From Pacificimonas sp036351775 (lineage in GTDB: Bacteria > Pseudomonadota > Alphaproteobacteria > Sphingomonadales > Sphingomonadaceae), in contig JAZBPX010000043.1 in NCBI GenBank assembly GCA_036351775.1, positions 1 to 64,000 on the forward strand: a stretch of DNA of 64,000 nucleotides, given 5' to 3'. Position 1 is the stretch's first letter. Each line of letters begins with the position of its first letter. Below the pieces are notes generated by a model. It was not told where the DNA came from. It did no database searches and saw only the letters and a list, made by a program, of their open reading frames with translations. A program made the position numbers and the translations under genes. This document shows, piece after piece, positions 50,666 through 58,887 of this stretch.

Positions 50666-52608
50666 TGACCGAAACCCCTGCAAAGGAAGGCGGCAAGAGC
50701 GTTTACGAAGCCGAGGCGCTCGTCGCCGAGGACATCGACGCCTATCTCGACCAGCATCAGAACAAGTCGCTGCTGCGCTTCATCACCTGCGGGTCGGTGG
50801 ACGATGGCAAGTCGACGCTGATCGGACGGCTTCTTTACGATTCCAAGATGATCTTCGAGGATCAGCTCTCCGCGCTGGAAGCCGATTCGAAGAAGGTCGG
50901 CACGCAGGGCGATGACATCGACTTTGCCCTGCTGGTCGATGGGCTGGCCGCGGAACGCGAACAGGGCATCACCATCGACGTCGCCTACCGCTTTTTCGCG
51001 ACGGAAAAGCGCAAGTTCATCGTCGCCGACACGCCGGGACACGAGCAGTATACGCGGAACATGGTGACGGGCGCATCGACGGCCGATCTCGCCGTAATCC
51101 TGATCGACGCGCGCAAGGGTGTGCTGGTGCAGACGCGGCGGCACAGCTACCTCGCCCACCTGATCGGCATCCGGAACATCGTTCTGGCAGTGAACAAGAT
51201 GGACCTGGTCGATTACGATCAGGGCCGGTTCGACGAGATCGTCGCCGACTACCGCGAATTTGCGGACAGCATAGGGATCGAGGCGTTCACGGCGATCCCG
51301 CTATCCGGTCTCGCTGGCGATAACATCGCGGCCGCGTCTGCCAACATGCCCTGGTACACGGGCCAGCCGTTGATCGAGCATCTGAACACGGTCGAGCTGG
51401 ACACCCAGAGCCAGCGCGCGAAGCCCTTCCGTATGCCGGTGCAATGGGTGAACCGGCCGAACCTCGATTTCCGCGGCTTTGCCGGACAGATTGCCAGCGG
51501 CACGGTGGCGGTCGGTGACCAGGTGCGGGTGCTGCCGTCGGGCAAGGTCAGCCGTATCGACCGGATCGTCACCTTCTCGGGCGACCTTGAAACCGCCGCC
51601 GCGCCTCAGTCCGTGACGTTGACCCTGGCCGACGAGATCGACTGTTCGCGCGGCGACGTGATCGCGGTCGCCGACGATCCGCCGCAGGCTGCCGACCAGT
51701 TCGAAGCCACGATCGTCTGGATGGCGGAGGCGGCGCTGAAGCCGGGCCGCGCCTACTGGCTGAAGCTCGCCACGCAGACCGCGTCGGCGACGATCCAGCC
51801 GCCGAAATATCAGGTCAACGTCAACACGATGGACCAGCTGGCTGCGAAGACGCTGGAGCTGAATGCCATCGGCGTCGCGGAGATCACGACCGACCGGGAC
51901 CTAGTGTTCGAGCCCTATCATCCAGAAGGCGGCGACGCGCCGAACAGCGAGCTGGGCGGCTTCATCCTGATCGACAAGCAGACCAACGCGACCGTCGCCG
52001 CGGGTATGCTGAACTTTGCCCTGCGCCGGTCGCAGAATGTGCATCGGCAGGCCCTTTCGATCAACAAGGCGACGCGTTCGGCCCTGAAGAACCAGAAGCC
52101 GGCCGTGCTGTGGTTCACGGGCCTGTCAGGCAGCGGCAAATCGACGATCGCCAACCTGGTCGAACAACGGCTGGTCCGCATGAACCGCCACACCTTCCTC
52201 CTGGACGGGGACAATGTTCGTCACGGCCTGAACAAGGATCTGGGCTTTGCGGAGGCCGACCGGATCGAGAACATCCGGCGCGTCGGCGAAGTCGCGAAGC
52301 TGATGGTGCAGAGCGGCCTGATCGTGATGACGGCCTTCATCTCGCCGTTCCGGGCGGAGCGGCAGCTGGTCCGCGACATGCTGGAGGACGGCGAGTTTAT
52401 CGAAGTGTTCGTCGATACACCGCTTGAGGTGGCCGAGGAGCGCGATGTGAAGGGCCTGTACAAGAAAGCGCGGGCGGGGGACCTGAAAAACTTCACCGGT
52501 ATCGACAGCCCGTACGAGGCACCGGAGAAGCCGGACATTCACATCGATACGACCGCGATGACTGCAGAGGCCGCCGCCGACCTGATCGTCGACCGGCTGA
52601 TCCCGTGA
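50665..52608 (+). CDS. cysNC: Bifunctional ATP sulfurylase subunit 1 / APS kinase
   Basis: 647 residues. N-terminal CysN GTPase (about 1-450): G1 GSVDDGKSTLIGRLLYDS, G3 DTPGHEQYTRNM, G4 NKMD; then elongation-factor-like beta barrels. The CysC APS kinase begins near residue 475 with a second P-loop GLSGSGKST, then DGDNVRHGLNKDLGF and FVDTPLEVAEERD. Produces APS and then PAPS, donor for sulfate reduction or sulfation. ATG 50665 overlaps the cysD stop. Confidence 0.96.
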   Translation: MTETPAKEGGKSVYEAEALVAEDIDAYLDQHQNKSLLRFITCGSVDDGKSTLIGRLLYDSKMIFEDQLSALEADSKKVGTQGDDIDFALLVDGLAAEREQGITIDVAYRFFATEKRKFIVADTPGHEQYTRNMVTGASTADLAVILIDARKGVLVQTRRHSYLAHLIGIRNIVLAVNKMDLVDYDQGRFDEIVADYREFADSIGIEAFTAIPLSGLAGDNIAAASANMPWYTGQPLIEHLNTVELDTQSQRAKPFRMPVQWVNRPNLDFRGFAGQIASGTVAVGDQVRVLPSGKVSRIDRIVTFSGDLETAAAPQSVTLTLADEIDCSRGDVIAVADDPPQAADQFEATIVWMAEAALKPGRAYWLKLATQTASATIQPPKYQVNVNTMDQLAAKTLELNAIGVAEITTDRDLVFEPYHPEGGDAPNSELGGFILIDKQTNATVAAGMLNFALRRSQNVHRQALSINKATRSALKNQKPAVLWFTGLSGSGKSTIANLVEQRLVRMNRHTFLLDGDNVRHGLNKDLGFAEADRIENIRRVGEVAKLMVQSGLIVMTAFISPFRAERQLVRDMLEDGEFIEVFVDTPLEVAEERDVKGLYKKARAGDLKNFTGIDSPYEAPEKPDIHIDTTAMTAEAAADLIVDRLIP

Positions 52609-53366
52609 GCGATATCCAGCGCGTTGCGGACGACGCGGAGCTAGCAGCGCAACTGGCGGACCATGCCGGCCGCATCCTGATCGCGGTCAGGGAGAGCGAA
52701 CTGCTTCACGGCAAGGCGCTGGGCAAGGCGGGTGATGAAACCGCGAACGAGTTCATCGTCAACGCGATCCGCCAGCAGCGGCCGGATGATGGCATCCTGT
52801 CAGAAGAATCGAAGGATACCGAAGAACGGCTGTCGAAGTCGCGCGTCTGGATCGTCGATCCCGTCGACGGGACGCGGGAATATGGCGAATGCCGCAACGA
52901 CTGGGCGGTGCACATCGCGCTCTGCTTCGATGGCCGACCCGAGGTTGGTGCCGTCGCCTTGCCCGGACTTGGCGAGGTGCTGCGGACCGACCGGACGACG
53001 ACCGTGGCCGCCGCGCCCTCGACCCTGCGCATGGTGGTCAGCCGGACCCGGCCCGCTAGGGAAGCCGTGGCGATTGCCGAGATACTTGGCGCGGACCTTC
53101 TGCCCATGGGATCTGCCGGCGCCAAGGCCATGGCCGTCGTGCGCGGCGAAGCGGACATCTACCTGCATTCCGGCGGGCAATATGAGTGGGACAGCGCCGC
53201 GCCCGTTGCCGTAGCCCTGGCGCACGGGCTTCACTGTTCGCGGATCGACGGCAGCCCGCTGATTTACAACCAGGCGAACGTGGCGCTGCCTGACCTGCTG
53301 ATCTGCCGACAAGAGCATGCCGAGCGTATCCTGGCCGGGGTCGCCGCGATGCCCCCGCAGGATTAG
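52605..53366 (+). CDS. cysQ: 3'(2'),5'-bisphosphate nucleotidase CysQ
   Basis: Inositol-monophosphatase-fold enzyme that removes 3'-phosphate from PAP, the by-product of PAPS use. 253 residues. Metal-site motifs: SEES (in place of the usual GEE), WIVDPVDGTREY, and YEWDSAAPVAVA near the C-terminus. GTG 52605 overlaps the cysNC stop by 4 bp. Placement after CysNC fits recycling of PAP. Confidence 0.93.
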   Translation: MSDIQRVADDAELAAQLADHAGRILIAVRESELLHGKALGKAGDETANEFIVNAIRQQRPDDGILSEESKDTEERLSKSRVWIVDPVDGTREYGECRNDWAVHIALCFDGRPEVGAVALPGLGEVLRTDRTTTVAAAPSTLRMVVSRTRPAREAVAIAEILGADLLPMGSAGAKAMAVVRGEADIYLHSGGQYEWDSAAPVAVALAHGLHCSRIDGSPLIYNQANVALPDLLICRQEHAERILAGVAAMPPQD

Positions 53367-53435
53367 GGCGGGTCTGAAACGGGAGCGCCGCCGTGATTGC
53401 CAGCGACGCGGTGCTGCGGCAGGTCTGTCCAAGCG

Positions 53436-54335
53436 ATGAGTGCCAGGCCCGTCTTTTCGATCATCACGCCGCTTTACCGCGCGGCTCACGACATTCCGGA
53501 TCTTTTCGCCTGTGTGGCGGCGCAGACCGAGCGCGCGTTCGAACTGATCCTGATCGACGATGCCAGTCATGACGACACGGTTGCCGCCGCACGTCGGGCT
53601 GCTGCCACTGCCGCATTTCCCGTTCAGCTCCTGAAACGCGAGACGAATGGCGGACCCGCTGCGGCGCGCAATGACGGAATCGAAGCTGCGTGCGGGGACA
53701 TCATTGCGTTTCTAGACGCCGACGACCGGTGGTCTGCGGATTTGCTCACCGCGCATGGCAGCGCCCTCAGTAGCCGTGCCAACGTGAGCATGAGCGCCCT
53801 GCAGGGTGACGTCGTGGGCCCCTCGGGCACCGTTATCGAGCCGGTCATTTATGGCTGGGTCTTCAGCCACCCCGATCCTGCACGCGCACTGCTCTGGTCA
53901 TCCTACCTGCAGACCAGCGGCGTCGCGGTACGCAAGGCCGTGCTGACCGGACGCCCCTTCGACGAAAGCCTGCGCACGGGGGAAGACCGCGACCTGTTTA
54001 TCCAGGTGGCGATGAGCGGCGGGCTGACGCTGAACCCGCGGCCGCTGTTCGCGTATCGGCGAACGGCAGGCAGTGCGATGGCGCGGGCGAGCGCCGGTGA
54101 CTACCGCGCCAACGCCGCGATGATCGACCGCAACCTCGCGCGCTTCGGCGACCGCCTGACGAGTGCCGAAGTCCGGCGCGCACGGGCGAAGGCGCAGCAT
54201 GACCTCGGCGAGCACCTGCTGTCTTCGGGAGGAGGTCTGCCGGCCGTCCCGCCGCTCGCCCGCGCACTTCTCGGCGGCTACGAGCCCGTCCGCACGGCGA
54301 AGAAGATCGCGGCCAGCCTGATCGGGCGACGCTGA
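53436..54335 (+). CDS. Glycosyltransferase family 2
   Basis: 299 residues. GT-A fold start FSIITPLYRAAHDIPDLFACV, then ELILIDDASHDDTV, GPAAARNDGI and the DXD-like AFLDADDRW. Transfers a sugar from a nucleotide donor to an unknown glycan or lipid. ATG 53436; 2-bp gap to the next glycosyltransferase, and 69 bp after cysQ. Confidence 0.9.
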   Translation: MSARPVFSIITPLYRAAHDIPDLFACVAAQTERAFELILIDDASHDDTVAAARRAAATAAFPVQLLKRETNGGPAAARNDGIEAACGDIIAFLDADDRWSADLLTAHGSALSSRANVSMSALQGDVVGPSGTVIEPVIYGWVFSHPDPARALLWSSYLQTSGVAVRKAVLTGRPFDESLRTGEDRDLFIQVAMSGGLTLNPRPLFAYRRTAGSAMARASAGDYRANAAMIDRNLARFGDRLTSAEVRRARAKAQHDLGEHLLSSGGGLPAVPPLARALLGGYEPVRTAKKIAASLIGRR

Positions 54336-54337
54336 GC

Positions 54338-55519
54338 ATGCCGCATTTCTGGCTGGTCGCGACCCACATGCCGCCCAATCCCAGCACGGCGGGGATCCGG
54401 GCCGCGAGCTTCGCCCGCTACGCCGCCCGGAATGGCTGGACGGGCGACGTCCTGACGCTCGATCATGGCGATGAACGCCCGGCCGATTTCGACAAGCAGT
54501 TTCTAGGCGTTAGCATCCACCGGGCGAGCGCGAAGGCCGCGCTGCACTGGCGCATCGACGGGCTGCTGGACGGCGGAATCGCCGACCTCCGCGCGCTGAC
54601 TGGAGCGGCTGGGATGGCAGAGCGAATGCCCGATCTTGTCGTTGCGACCGGGCCGCCCTTCAACACGTTCCTCGCCGGACAGCATCTTGCGCGGCGGCAT
54701 CAGGTTCCGCTGGCGCTGGATTACCGCGACGAGTGGACGCTGAACCCGTTCGAGTTTGTCGCCCGGCGCCCATTCGACCGCAGTCTGGAGCGGCGGGCTC
54801 TCAAGGCTGCGCGCCTTGTGATCTTCACAACCGAGGCCATGCGCCGCCACGCGGTGCAGACCTTTGGCGAGGGACTGGAATCGAAGAGCGTCGTGATTGC
54901 CAATGGCTGGGAGGCGGGAGATTTTGCCCATGATCCTTCCATTTCAGAAAGGCCCGAGCCGGCCCCCGGGCTTCGCAAACGGCTGCTATTCCTCGGCACG
55001 CTGTCCGACATGCTTGACCCCCGGCCCTTTCTCGCTGCGCTTGCGGATGCCCATGCCGCCGACCCGGGTTTGGCCGAGAAGCTGGTCGTTCGCTTCACCG
55101 GGCGGAAGACTCCGACAATGCAGGCCGCGCTCGATGCCTTTCCGGTTCCAGCCCTTGTGGAGGATGCAGCGCCTGTCCCGCGTGCGGCTATCGCGGGCGA
55201 GTTGGCGAGCGCCCATGCCGCGCTCCTGTTCGCCGACGAACGGGTCGCGCGCTACCGGCCCACGAAGCTTTACGAATATGTTCGGTCGGGCCTGCCGATC
55301 GTGATCTGGGGTGCAAACGGCGAAGCAGGGGCGGTCGTTCGAACGCTTAATCAGGGACTGGTCACGCGGGCCGTCGATACAGTCCTGAAAATGATGGCCG
55401 ATCCGCCACAGCCCGATAGCGCCGCGCGCGCACGGTTTCTTGACGGGCATCGCCGGGACCGCCTTGCTGCGTCGTTCTTCGCCCAGCTCGATCAGCTGCT
55501 GAGCGCGTCTAGTCGCTGA
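54338..55519 (+). CDS. Glycosyltransferase, GT-B fold (family 4-like)
   Basis: 393 residues with the two Rossmann lobes of GT-B enzymes. The N-terminus has the PPNPSTAGIRAASFARYA glycine-rich phrase; DLVVATGPPFNTFLAG and LALDYRDEWTLNP are typical of the exopolysaccharide/LPS family; the donor lobe has RPTKLYEYVRSGLPIVIWG. Its acceptor is unknown. The 3' end overlaps the convergent 55509 gene by 11 bp. Confidence 0.85.
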   Translation: MPHFWLVATHMPPNPSTAGIRAASFARYAARNGWTGDVLTLDHGDERPADFDKQFLGVSIHRASAKAALHWRIDGLLDGGIADLRALTGAAGMAERMPDLVVATGPPFNTFLAGQHLARRHQVPLALDYRDEWTLNPFEFVARRPFDRSLERRALKAARLVIFTTEAMRRHAVQTFGEGLESKSVVIANGWEAGDFAHDPSISERPEPAPGLRKRLLFLGTLSDMLDPRPFLAALADAHAADPGLAEKLVVRFTGRKTPTMQAALDAFPVPALVEDAAPVPRAAIAGELASAHAALLFADERVARYRPTKLYEYVRSGLPIVIWGANGEAGAVVRTLNQGLVTRAVDTVLKMMADPPQPDSAARARFLDGHRRDRLAASFFAQLDQLLSASSR

Positions 55520-55877
55520 GCGTGAGCGCCTCGAAATGAAGGTGCAGCGCCGCACGGCCTTCACCGTTGACAATCTTCTCCGTCCCGGTTCGTTCGAGAT
55601 CGACGAGCGCACCGCCGGTCAGGCGGAACTCGTCCGCGCCGAAATCGCGTTCAACCTGCCGGGCGAAGCGATCGGCGGCGTCCTCCTCGCCGATAATCGC
55701 GACCGTAAAGCTATGGCGATACCCCTCAAGCGTTGCACTGGCCCAAGGCTCGCTGGAGAAGGATTCGAGAGCCATTCGCGGTACATCCGTAGCGAGAGGC
55801 GCGCCAAGGTCCGCGCCCGCCAGCAGAATAATCGCACGCTCAAGAAGCCGTTCCAGACTGGTGATAGCCTGCGTCAT
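55509..55877 (-). CDS. Hypothetical protein in regulator-linked pair
   Basis: 122 residues, no signal or membrane span. I recognise no family; the sequence alternates helix-like (TSLERLLERAIILLAG) and strand-like (YRHSFTVAIIGEEDAADRFARQVERDF) segments. It overlaps the upstream HTH-like gene by 4 bp (ATGA), so the two are co-translated. Confidence 0.65.
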   Translation of the reverse strand: MTQAITSLERLLERAIILLAGADLGAPLATDVPRMALESFSSEPWASATLEGYRHSFTVAIIGEEDAADRFARQVERDFGADEFRLTGGALVDLERTGTEKIVNGEGRAALHLHFEALTLSD

Positions 55878-56059
55878 AGCGTGTCCCCCAGACGACCCGC
55901 GAGGTACTTCGACAAGCGCCGTTCCGTGTCCGGGCGCATCTGGCGACCCTTCCTGAGGTCGAAGACGAGGCGCGGATCACCCGTGGCCTCCCGGCCGAGC
56001 CGACTGGCGCTGACGCCGGTACGGCGCATCACTTTTTCAATTTGAACGAGTACGGACAT
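55874..56059 (-). CDS. Small HTH-like protein, possible Cro-type regulator
   Basis: 61 residues, basic, with a likely helix-turn-helix: SASRLGREATGDPRLVFDLRKGR. Similar in layout to short Cro/XRE-like proteins. It is divergent from the S24-peptidase regulator at 56175 across 115 bp of AT-rich DNA, resembling a repressor/Cro pair, but no phage genes are nearby. GGAGGG lies before the ATG. Confidence 0.7.
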   Translation of the reverse strand: MSVLVQIEKVMRRTGVSASRLGREATGDPRLVFDLRKGRQMRPDTERRLSKYLAGRLGDTL

Positions 56060-56146
56060 TTTGGCCCTCCTGTTTTTGCTGGAAGGCGCGTAGGATAGCT
56101 ATGTAATTTCCTATAATGCCAATGAAAAAACGATCGTATTGAACTT

Positions 56147-56161
56147 GTTCGCTTTTTGTTC
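56147..56161. promoter_or_regulatory. Possible LexA-type box, GTTC-N7-GTTC
   Basis: Exact GTTC-gcttttt-GTTC, 13 bp upstream of the S24 regulator start. A palindrome GAACTTGTTC (56141-56150) overlaps its left half. It fits the alphaproteobacterial SOS consensus or could be the operator of the regulator itself. Confidence 0.5.
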
Positions 56162-56174
56162 TAGTTAGCTGCCC

Positions 56175-56879
56175 ATGGCATCGAATGCGAATCACCCAGA
56201 CGACGAATTCCGGCGGCGGCTGGACGAGCTGATTCGGAATAGCGCCGACGACTATGCGTCGATCTCGCGAATGCTTGGGCGAAATCCGGCATATATTCAG
56301 CAGTATATTCGAAGGGGCACGCCGCGGAAGCTGGACGGCGATGATCGCCGTATTCTCGCCCGTCACTTTAACGTCAGCGAAGCCGCGCTGGGCGGCCCGG
56401 TCGAGGTCGACAACCGGAGAACCAAGCGATCCCTGTCGGATGCAGTAGGCGATTTCCTATTGGTTCCATATTTTTCGGATATTGGCGCGTCGGCCGGCGC
56501 GGGCGCATTGGCGACCGACGGAGCCGAAATGGCGGAGGCGGCGCTGGCGTTTCGTCAGGATTGGATCGATCGCCTGTCGCCGGGGAACGTCGAAGATCTG
56601 TCGATCATCAAGGTCCAGGGCGACTCGATGCTCCCCACCCTTGGCGATGGCGATCCAATCCTAGTGGATTCCGGTGACCGGTTCGAACGGCTGCGCGACG
56701 GTATCTATGTCATGCGCATCGAGGATACGCTGATCGTGAAACGCGTGACGCGCACACCGACAGGAAGGGTGGTGCGGGTGACGAGCGATAATCCGGTGTA
56801 CCCCGATGTCGGTGACTGCGACCCGTCCGATATCGAACTGATCGGGCGCGTGATCTGGGTGGGGCGACAGCTGCGCTGA
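56175..56879 (+). CDS. S24-peptidase transcriptional regulator (LexA/CI-like)
   Basis: 234 residues. An N-terminal helix-turn-helix (about 28-60: DYASISRMLGRNPAYIQQYI) is followed by a hinge and a C-terminal S24 domain whose Ser is in GDSMLPTL and whose Lys is in DTLIVKRVTR, the catalytic dyad of LexA and CI. GASAGAG between the domains is a possible self-cleavage region. It may be inactivated by RecA filaments, as the family is; no proof here. Start ATG 56175. Confidence 0.88.
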   Translation: MASNANHPDDEFRRRLDELIRNSADDYASISRMLGRNPAYIQQYIRRGTPRKLDGDDRRILARHFNVSEAALGGPVEVDNRRTKRSLSDAVGDFLLVPYFSDIGASAGAGALATDGAEMAEAALAFRQDWIDRLSPGNVEDLSIIKVQGDSMLPTLGDGDPILVDSGDRFERLRDGIYVMRIEDTLIVKRVTRTPTGRVVRVTSDNPVYPDVGDCDPSDIELIGRVIWVGRQLR

Positions 56880-56906
56880 CAGGGCGCTGTCCTTCGGGTC
56901 GTCCGA

Positions 56907-57062
56907 TTAGGTGCGGCGGTTCTTAACCAGCGCAATCACGATGGCGAAGACGATGCCTGTGCCAAGCCCGCTGATTGCTCCGAGCGAAGGCTGGTCAAGG
57001 GCAATTCCCGTGAACGCCCCCGCCAGGAGACAGACGGCGATAAGAATTCCAGCGACTTGCAT
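56907..57062 (-). CDS. 51-residue two-span membrane protein
   Basis: Reads MQVAGILIAVCLLAGAF then LDQPSLGAISGLGTGIVFAI and ends KNRRT. Two hydrophobic segments joined by a short polar turn, with a positively charged C-terminus. GGGA lies about 9 bp before the ATG. It is too short for usual gene-finders but has a full frame and membrane-hairpin design. It fills part of the gap between the S24 regulator and the sigma54 promoter. Confidence 0.6.
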   Translation of the reverse strand: MQVAGILIAVCLLAGAFTGIALDQPSLGAISGLGTGIVFAIVIALVKNRRT

Positions 57063-57180
57063 TAGATATGTCCCATTTCAATTCTGACTATTCTCTCGCG
57101 CTGTCCCAATTCAGGGCAGACGGAACGCCTAGGGGTTGTGATTAGCCGCGGCGGACAGGTTCCACAGAGGGTAAAAAAAC

Positions 57181-57197
57181 TGGCACGGCCCTTGCTT
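57181..57197 (+). promoter_or_regulatory. Second sigma54 promoter
   Basis: TGGCACGGCCCTTGCTT: full match to TGGCACG-N4-TTGC with the same GG-to-GC spacing as the psp promoter, and 16 of its first 17 bases match it bar the psp T at the eleventh position. It lies 28 bp before the GTG of the next gene. Confidence 0.92.
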
Positions 57198-57224
57198 GTA
57201 GAACGGCAAAGGGGAGAGTTCCGC

Positions 57225-57431
57225 GTGCTTCAAAACCATACCGACCGTTCGTCTTTCGATACCGCCATGACGCTTGTGTCCGAACATGGCGAGGATGCTG
57301 TTCTCGAGGCGGCGCTGCAGGCAGACAAGCACCGCAATCGCGGGGACGTGGGCAGCTTCGTTCGCTGGCGGTCCGTCGAGCGCGCGGTCCTCATGCTTCA
57401 ACTCGACGACGTGGTGGGCGAGGTTCACTAG
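57225..57431 (+). CDS. Small protein under a psp-like sigma54 promoter
   Basis: 68 residues from GTG 57225, preceded by AAAGGGGAG. No signal or membrane span; likely an all-helical protein (HGEDAVLEAALQADKHRNRG then VRWRSVERAVLML). The frame continues upstream but through the promoter, so the GTG is favoured. The promoter suggests PspF control and so membership in the Psp regulon. Its end overlaps the convergent TetR gene by 41 bp. Confidence 0.75.
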   Translation: MLQNHTDRSSFDTAMTLVSEHGEDAVLEAALQADKHRNRGDVGSFVRWRSVERAVLMLQLDDVVGEVH

Positions 57432-58065
57432 GTTTTTTTGCGCGGCCCTGCCCGACCGACCGGCGCTGCTGGCGGGCTTGCAGGCGCAGCATGGCCGTAA
57501 GGCTCATCGCGACCTGGTCCCTGACGGCTCCATCCGAAAGTCCGAGCTCCGCATCGAGATCCTGAGCGAGTAGCGTATGTCCGAGCGCCGGCAGAAGCAC
57601 GGCAAGCGTGACCTGCGCGGAGTCCGTCTTTCGCCGCCCGGGGACTGCCCCTGTCAAGGCATCGACAAGATCGGCAACGGCGGCATGAAAGGGGGCGAGG
57701 TCAGCGCGCTTGCCCGACAGCTCCACCCAGGCAATCAGGCGCGTGGCCCCGCCGCGGCCGAACGCGTCGAACACCGTGTCGACGATCTCTCGCGGGCTGG
57801 AGCGGTTGGCCCGCATTTCCCTCGCCAGATGCTCGACGACTTGCGTCAACTCGCGGGTCATGGTGCCGATCAGGGCAGCGTGGAGCCCGCCGACCGAACC
57901 GAAATGGTGGGTGATGTTGCCATGGGTCATACCCAGTTCCGCCGCCACGGCCTTCAGAGTGACAGCCTGCGGGCCGTCCGACAGGAGTAGCTGCCGCGCG
58001 GCGGACACTGCCATTTCGCGAACCTCCTCAGGGGAGCGGCGCTGTTTGCGGATTCTTATTGGCAT
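57391..58065 (-). CDS. TetR-family transcriptional regulator
   Basis: 224 residues: an N-terminal helix-turn-helix (about 20-60: AARQLLLSDGPQAVTLKAVAAELGMTHGNITHHFGS) and an all-helical ligand domain, then an arginine-rich tail. ATG 58065 starts MPIRIRKQRR; a longer frame enters the divergent thioesterase. Only 27 bp separate it from that gene, so it probably controls it and itself. Confidence 0.9.
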   Translation of the reverse strand: MPIRIRKQRRSPEEVREMAVSAARQLLLSDGPQAVTLKAVAAELGMTHGNITHHFGSVGGLHAALIGTMTRELTQVVEHLAREMRANRSSPREIVDTVFDAFGRGGATRLIAWVELSGKRADLAPFHAAVADLVDALTGAVPGRRKTDSAQVTLAVLLPALGHTLLAQDLDAELGLSDGAVRDQVAMSLTAMLRLQARQQRRSVGQGRAKKPSEPRPPRRRVEA

Positions 58066-58092
58066 GGGTGATAATAAGCCTATGCTGATCCC
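58066..58092. promoter_or_regulatory. Compact divergent TetR/thioesterase promoter
   Basis: 27-bp spacer with GCATGGGTGATAATAAGCC-TATGC; the outer GCAT and ATGC form an imperfect dyad around TGATAATAAG. A suitable TetR operator, but not confirmed. Confidence 0.35.
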
Positions 58093-58494
58093 ATGAACGC
58101 ACGGCAAATCGACCATCCGCTTCACATTGAGGAAGCGCATATCGACCATATGGGGCATGTGAACAATGCCGTGTATCTGTCATGGGTGCAGGAGGCTGTG
58201 ATCAGCCACTGGAAAGCGATTGCGCCGGAAACCGAGCAGGCGAAATATCTGTGGGTGGCCCTGAAACACGAAATCACCTACCGGCAGGCCGCGTTCCTCG
58301 ACGATAAGCTCGTCGCCGAGGTGTTCCTGCAGAAGGTGAAGGGCGTTCGCGCCTTCTACCGCACGATCATCAAGCGCGGCGAAGAGGTTCTTGCCGAGGT
58401 GGAAAGCACCTGGTGCAGCCTGGACGCGGCGTCCAAGCGCCCCGCCCGCCTTGCCAAAGATATTGTCAGCCGGGCCTTCGCCGACCCGAGCTGA
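58093..58494 (+). CDS. Acyl-CoA thioesterase, 4HBT hotdog fold
   Basis: 133 residues. The catalytic segment is AHIDHMGHVNNAVYLSWVQEA (Asp in IDHMGH) of 4-hydroxybenzoyl-CoA-thioesterase type, like YbgC/FadM. Probably hydrolyses a fatty or aromatic acyl-CoA. Divergent from the TetR gene, which suggests induction by an acyl-CoA or related compound. Confidence 0.9.
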   Translation: MNARQIDHPLHIEEAHIDHMGHVNNAVYLSWVQEAVISHWKAIAPETEQAKYLWVALKHEITYRQAAFLDDKLVAEVFLQKVKGVRAFYRTIIKRGEEVLAEVESTWCSLDAASKRPARLAKDIVSRAFADPS

Positions 58495-58521
58495 CAATGG
58501 GTCACCAGAAAAACGACGGTG

Positions 58522-58821
58522 TTAGGCGTGCGGGGCGTAGGCGGGCAAGGGATCGCCGTTCGTCTGCGGAGCATCGCTGGTACCCGTTGCAGCAACCGGA
58601 TCCCGATCGCCCTTAACGAGCGATGACAGGGGTCGGCCTTCACGGAGGGCCTTCACAGCGGCGAGGCCGCCAGCGATCGCCATGCCGCCAAGGGCAAGCT
58701 TCCGAAAACGGCGGGAGACGAGGCCGTAGCCGATGGCGGCGCCGGCCGGGCCGCCGACCTTCGTGGCGATATTGCGGGCGACCTTGCGGCCAACGGTGGC
58801 GCCGATAATTTTACCAAGCAT
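58522..58821 (-). CDS. Hypothetical glycine/alanine-rich protein
   Basis: 99 residues with a basic N-terminal half rich in Gly and Ala (GKIIGATVGRKVARNIATKVGG), a weak hydrophobic stretch (LALGGMAIAGGLAAVKAL), and a polar tail. AAGGAGAG precedes the ATG. I recognise no function; possibly membrane-associated. Confidence 0.65.
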   Translation of the reverse strand: MLGKIIGATVGRKVARNIATKVGGPAGAAIGYGLVSRRFRKLALGGMAIAGGLAAVKALREGRPLSSLVKGDRDPVAATGTSDAPQTNGDPLPAYAPHA

Positions 58822-58887
58822 TTCAAATCTCTCCTTCTTTCGCTATCAACGGTAGAAGGACCAGAGATGTTCCGGAATGCGGCTCGG

